The translations under genes and the position numbers were made by a program. Below the pieces are notes generated by a model, which did no database searches, was not told the DNA's origin, and saw only the letters and a list, made by a program, of their open reading frames with translations. From an uncultured Oscillospiraceae bacterium (GTDB lineage Bacteria; Bacillota_A; Clostridia; Oscillospirales; Acutalibacteraceae), in assembly GCA_910587995.1 (NCBI GenBank), contig CAJUNS010000019.1, forward strand, positions 1 to 49,782: a stretch of DNA of 49,782 bases, given 5' to 3'. This document shows positions 11,150 through 18,689 of this stretch, in pieces (position 1 is the stretch's first letter; every line of letters begins with the position of its first letter).

Positions 11150-11178
11150 TTGCAAACAGGCCAGCTTTATGCTATACT
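11150..11178 (+). promoter_or_regulatory. Sigma-A promoter of the HIT operon
   Basis: TTGCAA, 17 bp, then TATACT, with TG one base before the -10 (TGCTATACT). The HIT gene starts 84 bp downstream of the -10. Confidence 0.75.
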
Positions 11179-11261
11179 ATACGCAAAGCACAGCGCCTAT
11201 AAAAAACTGCCGCCACAAGGCCTATGCCTTTCTGGCCGCGCCTACAGAAGGGATGTTCCAT

Positions 11262-11615
11262 ATGGAAGACTGTATCTTTTGCAAAATTGCCGCAGGTGAA
11301 ATCCCCGCCACCAAAGTGTATGAGGACGAGGCTGTCCTAGCCTTCCGGGACCTGGACCCCCAGGCCCCCACCCATGTGCTCATCATCCCCAAGGAGCACA
11401 TTGCCTCCGCGGCGGAGCTCACCCCAGAGAACAGCGGGGTGGTGGCCCACATCTTTGAGGTGGCTGCCAGGCTGGCCAAGGAGCTGGGCCTGGAAAAGGG
11501 CTTCCGGGTGGTAAACAACTGCGGCCCGGACGGCATGCAGAGCGTCCAGCACCTGCACTTCCATCTGCTGGGCGGGAGGCAAATGGGCTGGCCCCCCTTC
11601 CCGCCCCAGCCATGA
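11262..11615 (+). CDS. HIT family nucleotide hydrolase (HinT-like)
   Basis: A 117-residue histidine-triad protein. CIFCKIAAGEIPATKVYEDE at the N-terminus and HLHFHLLGGRQMGW at the C-terminus (HxHxH catalytic triad) are diagnostic. Family members hydrolyse purine nucleoside phosphoramidates and related AMP conjugates in the cytosol. Another ATG nine bases upstream (11253) lies too close to the AAGGG RBS, so 11262 is preferred. It is the first gene of a four-gene run with the lipoprotein (4-bp ATGA overlap), the phosphoribosyltransferase and the VOC protein. Confidence 0.93.
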   Translation: MEDCIFCKIAAGEIPATKVYEDEAVLAFRDLDPQAPTHVLIIPKEHIASAAELTPENSGVVAHIFEVAARLAKELGLEKGFRVVNNCGPDGMQSVQHLHFHLLGGRQMGWPPFPPQP

Positions 11616-12019
11616 CCGGCAAAGGCCCTGGGCCCGGCCAACGGCTGCTCTGGGTCCTGGCTGTGCTGGCCCTGGTGGCCCTCCCCGCCTGCGGTAAGAA
11701 GGAGCCCGCCGCCGTTATGGAGGGGATTTTGGTCTACCAGCACAAGTCCAACTACTATTTGTACACAGAGGGCGAGGGTGGCCAGGTTTACACCCTTCCC
11801 GCACAGGCTCCCGTGCCCGAGGGCGAATTGGCGGTGGGACAGAAGGTCAAGGTGAATTACGATGGCAGCGTTATGGAGATAGCGCCTCCCGCTCTTGGAG
11901 AAATCGACTCCATTGACATTCTCGGCCAAGCGGCAGAGGAGGAATTCCAAGCCGCGCTGGACCATTTCAACACAGAAGTGAAGCCCTGGCATCTGGACGG
12001 AGAAGGTGAGCGGCCTTGA
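11612..12019 (+). CDS. Small lipoprotein, DUF3221-like
   Basis: A 135-residue protein. A short positive N-terminus, a hydrophobic stretch (LLWVLAVLALVALPAC) and the lipobox LPAC with Cys near residue 27 make it a lipid-anchored protein on the outer face of the membrane. The mature part (GILVYQHKSNYYLYTEGEGG...VGQKVKVNYDGSVMEIAP) looks like a small OB-type beta barrel similar to DUF3221. Function is unknown. It starts inside the HIT stop (ATGA), so translation is coupled. Confidence 0.8.
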   Translation: MTGKGPGPGQRLLWVLAVLALVALPACGKKEPAAVMEGILVYQHKSNYYLYTEGEGGQVYTLPAQAPVPEGELAVGQKVKVNYDGSVMEIAPPALGEIDSIDILGQAAEEEFQAALDHFNTEVKPWHLDGEGERP

Positions 12020-12062
12020 ACCGGCGCCCTTTCCCTACTTCAAAAAAACACACGAAAGAAGA

Positions 12063-12605
12063 ATGATCATGAGCGTATACAAAATCAACATCGCGGGCTG
12101 TGAGCGGGAGTTGCCCATCTGCCCCATTAACGAGCACATGGACATCGCGGGCTTTGTCATGTTCAGCGATGTGGAGGTGACCGAGGCCGTGGCCAAGGCC
12201 CTGCTGGCCAAATGCCCGGAGCACGACGTCATCGTCACCGCCGAGAGCAAGGGCATCCCCCTGGCCTATGAGATGGCCCGCATTGGCTGCCGGAACTATG
12301 TGGTGGCCCGCAAGGGAGTCAAGGCCTATATGGAAGACCCCATCCATGTGGAGGTGAAGTCCATCACCACGGACCATGTACAGAAGCTCTATCTCTCCAA
12401 GGCGGACTGTGAAAACCTGCGGGGCAAGCGCATCCTCATTGTGGATGATGTGATCTCCACCGGCGAGTCCCTGGCCGCTATGGAAGAGCTGCTGCGCGAA
12501 ATAGGCGGCAACGTGGTGGGCAAGGCCTGCGTGCTGGCCGAGGGCGACGCCAAGGACCGGGAAGATATCCTCTTCCTGGAGCCTCTGCCCCTATTCTTCA
12601 AATAA
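12063..12605 (+). CDS. Phosphoribosyltransferase family protein (Apt/Xpt-like)
   Basis: A 180-residue protein with the PRPP-binding loop ILIVDDVISTGES and an upstream VTAESKGIPLAYEMAR flexible-loop region, as in adenine and xanthine phosphoribosyltransferases. The first 40 residues (VYKINIAGCERELPICPINEHMDIAGFVMFSDVEVTE) match a subgroup usually annotated only as phosphoribosyltransferase, so the base or other substrate is uncertain. Two in-frame ATGs (12063 and 12069) compete and the RBS is weak (GAAAGAAG). The gene follows the lipoprotein by 43 bp in the same operon. Confidence 0.8.
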   Translation: MIMSVYKINIAGCERELPICPINEHMDIAGFVMFSDVEVTEAVAKALLAKCPEHDVIVTAESKGIPLAYEMARIGCRNYVVARKGVKAYMEDPIHVEVKSITTDHVQKLYLSKADCENLRGKRILIVDDVISTGESLAAMEELLREIGGNVVGKACVLAEGDAKDREDILFLEPLPLFFK

Positions 12606-12626
12606 GCTGGAAAAGAGGCGCAAGCT

Positions 12627-13052
12627 ATGGAGCAAAAACAGCTGACCGTGATTCCCTATCTGGCTTTTTCGGGAAACTGTGAGGAAGCCTTGCGGGTCTA
12701 TATGGAGGCCTTTGGGGGCGAGATTTTCTATCTCTCCCGCTGGTCCCAGGAGAACACCAGCGCCCCGGAGCTGATGGGAAAGGTGATGCACGTGGAGTTC
12801 CGCCTGGGCCGAACCCCGATGGCGGCGGGAGACGCGCCGGAGGGCGCCGCCAGTACGGCCGTGAAGCTGATGATTCACATGGACTCCAAAGAGGAGGCGG
12901 AGCGGGCCGTCGAGGCCCTGGCAAAAGGGGGAGCCCTCCTTTCTCCCCTGAAACCCCATCCCAAGCCCGATGACGGCGGCTGCGGCTCTCTCATCCAAGA
13001 CCGCTTTGGCTTTACTTGGATCATCACCTGTCCCAATCCCGAGGCGGGTTGA
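12627..13052 (+). CDS. VOC family protein, PhnB-like
   Basis: A 141-residue protein. VIPYLAFSGNCEEALRVYMEAFGGEI is the typical start of PhnB/DUF1338-type vicinal-oxygen-chelate proteins, and the C-terminus DRFGFTWIITCPNP completes the paired beta-alpha-beta-beta-beta modules. Such proteins are often metal-dependent isomerases, lyases or binding proteins; no substrate can be named. It is the last gene of the run, 21 bp after the phosphoribosyltransferase, and ends 25 bp before a bidirectional terminator. Confidence 0.85.
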   Translation: MEQKQLTVIPYLAFSGNCEEALRVYMEAFGGEIFYLSRWSQENTSAPELMGKVMHVEFRLGRTPMAAGDAPEGAASTAVKLMIHMDSKEEAERAVEALAKGGALLSPLKPHPKPDDGGCGSLIQDRFGFTWIITCPNPEAG

Positions 13053-13077
13053 GGGTGGAACGCTTTTCTAAGCATAT

Positions 13078-13143
13078 AAAAAACGCCCCCCTGTGGGTTC
13101 AGCCACATATTCCGTGGCTGGCCGCAGGGGGGGGCGTTTTTTT
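13078..13143. terminator. Bidirectional terminator between VOC gene and ABC operon
   Basis: A long hairpin AAAAAACGCCCCCCTG...CAGGGGGGGGCGTTTTTT with an inner CCACGGAATATGTGG-like stem. It has A-run/T-run symmetry and serves both convergent units. Confidence 0.9.
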
Positions 13144-13147
13144 CTGC

Positions 13148-14953
13148 TTACTGCTTAAACTGGTTCTGATACAGCTCCGCGTAGTAGCCCCCCAGCTCCA
13201 TGAGCTCCTGGTGGGTTCCCCGCTCAATGATTTTCCCTTCCCGGACCACCAAAATCAGGTCCGCCTGCCGGATGGTGGACAGCCGGTGGGCAATGAGGAA
13301 GGAGGTCCGGTCCTTCAGCAGGGTGGAGATGGCCTCTTGAATCAGAGCCTCTGTTTTGGTGTCAATGGAGGCCGTGGCCTCGTCCAGCACGAAAATGCGG
13401 GGATCCGCCAGCACGGCCCGGGCAAAGGACACCAGCTGCTTCTCGCCGGTGGAGAGCTGGCCGCCCCCCTCGCCCACGTCGCTGTCATAGCCTTTTTCCA
13501 TGCGCATAATAAACTCGTGGGCGTTCACCAGCTTGGCGGCAGCCATAATCTCCTCGTCCGTGGCGTCCAGCCGCCCATAGCGGATGTTCTCCTTCACCGT
13601 GCCGGAGAACAGATGGGGCGTTTGCAGCACATAGCCTATGTTGCTGTGCAGCCACAGCAGGCTGCGTTCCCGGTAGTCCCGGCCATCGATGAGCACTTGG
13701 CCCTGGTTGGGCTCAAAAAAGCGGCAGGCTAGGTTCACCAGGGTGGATTTCCCCGCCCCGGTCTCCCCCACAATGGCCACAGCGGAGCCAGCGGGCACCT
13801 CCAGGGTAAAGTGCTCCAGCACGTTTTCCGTGCCGTCCGGGTAACGGAAGGTCACATCCTGAAAGGTGATGCTGCCCTTTAGGGGCTCCCAGTTCTCCCG
13901 CTTGGGCTCCACCGAGGTGCCATAGCGGGCCTCCACCTCCGGCGAATCGGCAATCTCGGGCCGCATGTCCAGCAGCTCGGTGACCCGCTCGATGTTGGCC
14001 TGGGTGGAGACAAACCGGGTGACGCAGTAAGCAAAGGCCTGCACAGGGTCCGCGATCATCAGGGCAAAACTGACAAAAATGGTCAGCTCGCCAATGGTGA
14101 TGCCTCCGGCCAGGGCCATGTTGCCCCCGCCGGTGAGCACAAAGGCCACGGATAAGGCCGTTAAAAAGCTGATGATGGGCACATAGACCGCATCCAAAAA
14201 CACAGCCCGCACGCTGTTGCGCCGCATGCTGCCGCTGACCTCTTGAAAGGCCGCAGTGTTCTTGTCCTCGATTACCATAGTCTTGGAGGTCTTCGCGCCG
14301 GAGATGCCCTCATTGTAGTGGCGGGTCAGCTCGGCGTTAATTTTGCGCACCTTGCGGTTGATTTTTAAAATCCGCTTCTCAAAGTACAGGGTGGCCAGCG
14401 CCACCACCGGCGACACGGAAAGCACCAACAGGGCCAGCTTCCAGTTGATGGCCAGCATCACGCCCACGCAGCCGGCAACATACAGGCTGCAATAGAAGCC
14501 GTCCACCATGTTCCAGGTAAAGCCGCCAATGCGGCCGGTGTCGCTCATCACCCGGGCCACAATAACCCCCACGGGGGTTTGGTTGAAGTAAGAGAAGCTG
14601 AGAGCCTGCAAGTGGGCGAACAGGTCCCGGCGCAGGTCCCGGCTGACGTTTACCTCCATGCGCAGGGCCACCCAGCCCAGCAGCAGCTCGGTGGAGGCCT
14701 TTAGAACCACCAGCCCCAGGTAGAGCAGGGCAAACGCCGCAATGCCCTGGTGCACGCCCGGCGTAACAAAGTGGTCCACCGCATAGCCGGAAAGAAGGGT
14801 GTAGGCCACGCCGATGCCGGCACTGGTAAGCATAGCCGCAAAGAGGGCGGCGATGCTCTTCCAGTACACCCGGAAATAAGGGAGGATTTTAAGCCAGACT
14901 TTAATGGAATGGCGCTCCTCCGCGGGATTGGTTTGGTTTTTTTCAATATCCAT
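13148..14953 (-). CDS. ABC exporter half-transporter, subunit with catalytic Walker B Glu
   Basis: A 601-residue protein with an N-terminal six-helix exporter domain (about 25-310) and a C-terminal ATPase with Walker A GETGAGKST and Walker B RIFVLDEATASID. Its signature is degenerate (LSTGEKQ rather than LSGGQ). The partner encoded just upstream has the opposite pattern. Together they fit a heterodimeric type IV exporter with one canonical and one degenerate ATP site, as in BmrCD, LmrCD and TM287/288 systems that move drugs or lipophilic compounds. It is the second gene of the operon, 84 bp after its partner, and ends at the bidirectional terminator. Confidence 0.93.
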   Translation of the reverse strand: MDIEKNQTNPAEERHSIKVWLKILPYFRVYWKSIAALFAAMLTSAGIGVAYTLLSGYAVDHFVTPGVHQGIAAFALLYLGLVVLKASTELLLGWVALRMEVNVSRDLRRDLFAHLQALSFSYFNQTPVGVIVARVMSDTGRIGGFTWNMVDGFYCSLYVAGCVGVMLAINWKLALLVLSVSPVVALATLYFEKRILKINRKVRKINAELTRHYNEGISGAKTSKTMVIEDKNTAAFQEVSGSMRRNSVRAVFLDAVYVPIISFLTALSVAFVLTGGGNMALAGGITIGELTIFVSFALMIADPVQAFAYCVTRFVSTQANIERVTELLDMRPEIADSPEVEARYGTSVEPKRENWEPLKGSITFQDVTFRYPDGTENVLEHFTLEVPAGSAVAIVGETGAGKSTLVNLACRFFEPNQGQVLIDGRDYRERSLLWLHSNIGYVLQTPHLFSGTVKENIRYGRLDATDEEIMAAAKLVNAHEFIMRMEKGYDSDVGEGGGQLSTGEKQLVSFARAVLADPRIFVLDEATASIDTKTEALIQEAISTLLKDRTSFLIAHRLSTIRQADLILVVREGKIIERGTHQELMELGGYYAELYQNQFKQ

Positions 14954-15037
14954 TTGGTACTCCTTTTAACAATGGGGACTGTTGTTGTCTCTGTTTCGGT
15001 TTGGGGGCGTTCATAAAGGGAGCGGCCCCGGCCAGAC

Positions 15038-16840
15038 TTAGGATCTCTGCATATTGTAGATCGTCTGGTAAATGCCCTCCTGGGCGGCCAGCTCCTGGTG
15101 AGTGCCCAACTGGGCCACCCGGCCCTTGTCCAGCACCAGAATCTGGTCCGCGTTCATCAAAGTGGTAATGCGGTGGGCAATGAGAATGGTGGTGCCGTGG
15201 ACATTCTCCCGCAGGGAGCGGCGTATTTTCAAGTCTGTCTCCATATCCACCGCGGAGAGGGAGTCGTCGAACACCTTAATGGGGGTATCCTGCATCAGCA
15301 TGCGGGCAATGGCCACCCGCTGCTTCTGCCCGCCAGAGATGGTCACGCCCCGCTCGCCAATGGGGGTCTCATAGCCCTGGGCGAAGTTTGCAATGGCGTC
15401 GTCAATGGCGGCCATGCGGGCGTATTTGCGCACCGCGTCCAGGTCCGCCCGGCCCGCGCCCTCGGCAATGCTCTCCCGGAAGGACTTGGAGAACAGGAAG
15501 GGCTCTTGCAGCACCATGCCAATGTGGCCCCGCAGGTGTTCCAGGCGGATGTCCCGCACGTCCACCCCGCCAATGGTAATCCGTCCGCCGCCCTCAGGCA
15601 GCTCATAAAGCCGGTCCAGCAGGTGCATCAGGGTGGACTTTCCGCTGCCCGTAGCCCCCAAAATACCAAAGGTGCTTCCGGCTTTTATGGTGAAGCTTAC
15701 ATCCTCCAGCACCTCTCCCGCCTCGCCGTAAGCAAAGCTTACATGGTCAAAGACAATGTCCCCGGTCATGTCCGGGGTCTGGGCGTTGGGCCGGTCCTGC
15801 TCGGCGGCGGCGTCTAGAATGTCAAAAATGCGGGTGGAGCTGATGCCGGTCTTGCTCAGCTCGGTGAGGACCCGGCCCAGGTTGCTTACCGGCCAGGCCA
15901 GCATGGAGTTGTAGGCGGTGAAAGCCAAAAATTCTCCCTGGGTCAGCTGGCCCGCCTCCACAAAGAACACGCCCACCACCATGATCACCAAAGCCTGGAA
16001 GCCCGCCAAAAAGTCGCAGACGCCCCAGTTCATGCCCAAAAGCCGCCCCAAGCGGACCCACAGGCTTGTGAATTTCTGGTTCATTTTGTTAAAGCGGTCA
16101 ATCTCAAAGCGCTCCCGGCCAAAGGCCCGCACCACCCGCACGCCGGTCAGGTTCTCCTGCACCAGGGCGGTCAGCTGGCCCTCGCACTGGTCGGCCTCCT
16201 CAAACTTTTTGCCTACCAGCACAAAGAATACAAAGGAGAACAGCATGGTCACCGGGATGAAAGCCAGCACAATAAGGGAGAGCTTCACGTTCATCAAAAA
16301 CATAAGCCCCATGGAAATAAAGATGGCCAGCAGCGTGCGCAAAATCGTCATCAGCTGATCGTTGATGAAATTCTTAATCAGCTCCACGTCCTGGGTGCAG
16401 CGCTGGATGATGTCGCCCGTCTGGTTCTGGTTGTGCCAGGCATAGGGCAGGCGCTGAATGTGGTCGAAAAGCCGGTTGCGCACCCGCTCCACCGAGCCCT
16501 CGCAGGCCTTGGCCAAACACACCCGGGAGCCAAAATTGGTAAGCCCCGCCACCACGGCGAACACCAAAGCCGCCGCCGCGCAGAGAACAATGTGCCCCCG
16601 CAGGTAGGCCCGGCCTCCCAGGGCCTCCAGCCAGCCCTGCACAAAGCCGGGCAGGGCAAAGGGCTCGGCGTTAATCACCGAGTCCACTGTAACGCGGATG
16701 ACCTGGGGCGTCATGTAGTTGGCCAAAGAGGACAGCACCACAAAGACCATTGCCAGCAGAAAATGGACCCGCAGCCCTTTGGTAAAGGGAGAAAAGCGCA
16801 GGATGCTGGACTTTTTCTTTTGATTTGCTTTTTTCTTCAT
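15038..16840 (-). CDS. ABC exporter half-transporter, subunit with degenerate Walker B
   Basis: A 600-residue protein. Lys-rich N-terminus (MKKKANQKKKSS), membrane domain to about residue 320, then the ATPase with Walker A GATGSGKST, intact signature ISGGQKQRVAIAR and Walker B IKVFDDSLSAVD, where Asp replaces the catalytic Glu. This is the expected mate of the downstream gene. The start at 16840 has the RBS ATGAGG; the frame stays open upstream, but that part is the structured leader. Transcription comes from 17015-17043 through a strong terminator-like hairpin at 16878-16957, so expression may be controlled by attenuation. Confidence 0.92.
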   Translation of the reverse strand: MKKKANQKKKSSILRFSPFTKGLRVHFLLAMVFVVLSSLANYMTPQVIRVTVDSVINAEPFALPGFVQGWLEALGGRAYLRGHIVLCAAAALVFAVVAGLTNFGSRVCLAKACEGSVERVRNRLFDHIQRLPYAWHNQNQTGDIIQRCTQDVELIKNFINDQLMTILRTLLAIFISMGLMFLMNVKLSLIVLAFIPVTMLFSFVFFVLVGKKFEEADQCEGQLTALVQENLTGVRVVRAFGRERFEIDRFNKMNQKFTSLWVRLGRLLGMNWGVCDFLAGFQALVIMVVGVFFVEAGQLTQGEFLAFTAYNSMLAWPVSNLGRVLTELSKTGISSTRIFDILDAAAEQDRPNAQTPDMTGDIVFDHVSFAYGEAGEVLEDVSFTIKAGSTFGILGATGSGKSTLMHLLDRLYELPEGGGRITIGGVDVRDIRLEHLRGHIGMVLQEPFLFSKSFRESIAEGAGRADLDAVRKYARMAAIDDAIANFAQGYETPIGERGVTISGGQKQRVAIARMLMQDTPIKVFDDSLSAVDMETDLKIRRSLRENVHGTTILIAHRITTLMNADQILVLDKGRVAQLGTHQELAAQEGIYQTIYNMQRS

Positions 16841-16877
16841 ACAATACCTCATAAGTGAATGGAAATGGCCTCTCCGT

Positions 16878-16957
16878 AAAAAAAGCACAACACATGCCCG
16901 CCAATGCGGCTCCCTGAGACACAAGGGAAAGCCGCCGGGCGGCGCGCTGTGCTGTGC
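16878..16957 (-). terminator. Leader terminator / candidate attenuator of the ABC exporter operon
   Basis: Read leftwards, GCACAGCACA (16957-16948) pairs fully with TGTGTTGTGC (16894-16885). Inside, a 7-bp helix with one mismatch and a further GCGGC..CCCT / AGGG..GCCGC hairpin stack on it. The 3' arm is followed by seven U (16884-16878). No gene lies between the promoter and this hairpin, so it can only stop transcripts before the ABC genes. Confidence 0.7.
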
Positions 16958-17014
16958 AAGGCCCCGCGCAACGTACACGGAGCGGCACGGATATCAGAAT
17001 GTACAGTAAAAAAT

Positions 17015-17043
17015 AGAATATCAGATTACAGGGAAAAAGTCAA
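17015..17043 (-). promoter_or_regulatory. Sigma-A promoter of the ABC exporter operon
   Basis: Read leftwards: TTGACT, 17 bp, TATTCT. The predicted start near 17008 gives a leader of about 168 nt, most of it taken up by the terminator hairpin. Confidence 0.8.
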
Positions 17044-17117
17044 GAAAAAACGAAAAAAAGTTCTTGCCGCGTCAGGAGGAACCACCGGCGTGAGGGGAAG
17101 CCAGCGCCCCCGGCAAT

Positions 17118-17146
17118 TTGACAAACGCCCGCCCAAGCCCTATAAT
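17118..17146 (+). promoter_or_regulatory. Consensus sigma-A promoter of the mannosyltransferase gene
   Basis: TTGACA, 17 bp, TATAAT: both hexamers are perfect and the spacing ideal. The transcript would begin near 17153, immediately before the hairpin repeat at 17157. Confidence 0.85.
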
Positions 17147-17156
17147 GGGTGTATCG

Positions 17157-17260
17157 TTAACGCAGTTCAAAAGAGGTACCACCTCTTTTGAACCCAGCGG
17201 CCTGGGGGGCCCGCGCCGCTTTGTTTGAAAATCGGTATTTATCGATTTTCAAGTGCGTTT
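17157..17260 (+). repeat. Hairpin repeat B, copy 2
   Basis: Starts GTTAACGCAGTT and ends AAGTGCGTT, which are near-perfect inverted ends. Inside are three stems: TTCAAAAGAGGT/ACCTCTTTTGAA (17166-17192), AGCGGC/GCCGCT (about 17196-17220) and GAAAATCG/CGATTTTC (about 17227-17250). It forms the 5' leader of the downstream mRNA. Copy 1 is at 58-122. Confidence 0.7.
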
Positions 17261-17293
17261 CCTATAGCATTGCGCTGGAAAGGAGCCCGGACT

Positions 17294-18604
17294 ATGTTGA
17301 TCAACGCTTCTGTGTCCATTATACTATTATCTCTTTTGGCCTTTCTTCTGCTCCGCTGTCTGGCGGATTGGGGGCTGCCGCTGCGGTCCCTTCCAGCCTG
17401 GGGAGCTGGAAGGGACCGCCAGGATGGCGCCATCCTGGAAAACCGGGAGAGCCATGAGCCTCTCAAAGGCCAAAACCCGCGGGTGTTTCTCTTTGCCCTA
17501 GCCCTGCGGCTGGCGGTGCTGTTGGCCTTCGCCGCGGCGGTCTTCTTGGCTTCCAGCACCGGCGTCACCTGGGAGGCTTTCCTCTCCAAGTTCCAGCTTT
17601 GGGACGCCCGCCACTACCTTAACCTAATCGAACAGGGCTATGCTGGCTATGAGGAGCAGGGACAGCACATTTTCCTGGTGTTTTTCCCCGCCTATGTGTG
17701 GGTCTGCCGCCTGTTCAGCCTGGTGATGCCCCCTCTTGCGGCGGGCCTGCTGGTCTCTGTGTTAAGTTTTTCCTGGGGATGCTGCTATGTCTACCGGCTG
17801 GGCCGGGAGCTCTATGGAGAAGCTACCGCCTGGTATGGGGTGCTCCTTCTGTGCGCCTTCCCCTACTCCTTCTTCTATGGCGCGGTGATGACCGAAGGAC
17901 TGTTTCTGCTTTCCACCGCGGCGGCCTGTTACTATGCCCTCAAGGGCAAGTGGCTGGCCTATGGCCTGTGGGGCGTTTTAGCCGCCGCCACCCGTATGAC
18001 CGGCGTACTGGTGCTGGTTTTCGCCGGGGTAGAGCTGCTGCGGAGCCTAAAGCCCCTGGAGCCTCCGGCGGGGCAGTCCCTCAAACGTGCCTGGAAGCCT
18101 CTGCTTCTGCGCCTGCCGCTGATTCTCCTGCCCCTGTTGGGCACCGCCTCCTACCTGCTGCTGAACTGGCATGTGGATGGAGATCCCTTTGCCTTTACGG
18201 GGCACCAGGAGCACTGGCATCAGGGCAGCATGTGGGTCTCAAAGGTGGTGGAATATCTGATCCATTACGCGAAGAATTATGCTTCCCAGTCCGTTGGCTG
18301 GGCCATCTGGCTGCCCTCTCTGGTCCTGTTCGCCGGGTTCCTCAGCGTGCTTTGGCTTTCGGCTTTGCGGCGGGAGAACCGCCCCAGCCTGCTGCTCTTC
18401 TCCCTGGGCTACTTTACGGCAAACTATTCCCTCTCCTGGCTCCTAAGCGCGGGGCGCTACCTTTCCGGCGGTTTTCCCCTCTTTCTGCTGCTGGCCGCGC
18501 TGGCCCAGCGCCACCCCCGCCTGCGGGACCTGCTGCTCTTGACCGAATGCCTGTTTCTGGGCATTTATCTATACGCTTACGCCAACAACGCCCAAATCAT
18601 GTAG
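17294..18604 (+). CDS. PIG-V-like membrane mannosyltransferase
   Basis: A 436-residue, very hydrophobic protein with about ten or more membrane segments. The luminal-loop motif KFQLWDARHYLNLIEQGYAG and the FFPAYVWVCRL and AFPYSFFYGAVMTEGLFL segments resemble bacterial members of the PIG-V (Mannosyl_trans2) GT-C glycosyltransferases. These transfer mannose from a polyprenyl-phosphate donor on the outer face of the membrane. The acceptor is unknown. The start at 17294 has AAAGGAG upstream. It is monocistronic behind a consensus promoter, and it converges with the next leftward gene with no clear terminator in the 85-bp gap. Confidence 0.8.
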   Translation: MLINASVSIILLSLLAFLLLRCLADWGLPLRSLPAWGAGRDRQDGAILENRESHEPLKGQNPRVFLFALALRLAVLLAFAAAVFLASSTGVTWEAFLSKFQLWDARHYLNLIEQGYAGYEEQGQHIFLVFFPAYVWVCRLFSLVMPPLAAGLLVSVLSFSWGCCYVYRLGRELYGEATAWYGVLLLCAFPYSFFYGAVMTEGLFLLSTAAACYYALKGKWLAYGLWGVLAAATRMTGVLVLVFAGVELLRSLKPLEPPAGQSLKRAWKPLLLRLPLILLPLLGTASYLLLNWHVDGDPFAFTGHQEHWHQGSMWVSKVVEYLIHYAKNYASQSVGWAIWLPSLVLFAGFLSVLWLSALRRENRPSLLLFSLGYFTANYSLSWLLSAGRYLSGGFPLFLLLAALAQRHPRLRDLLLLTECLFLGIYLYAYANNAQIM

Positions 18605-18689
18605 CCTTCCTGGCCTCCGCGCCCTTCCAAGACTTTGACTCGTGCGGTCTTTCGCCGCGCATTATCATTGTGCGCGCGTGGTTCCCGTG

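Noticed and set aside
13148..16840. Defective ABC subunits because of LSTGEKQ and DDS motifs
   Set aside because: The complementary degenerate features are the normal pattern of heterodimeric exporters with one non-hydrolytic site.
16841..16978. N-terminal extension of the ABC subunit or a leader peptide starting at GTG 16978 or 16988
   Set aside because: No ribosome binding site precedes either GTG, and the segment is the terminator hairpin; the ATG at 16840 has a good RBS.
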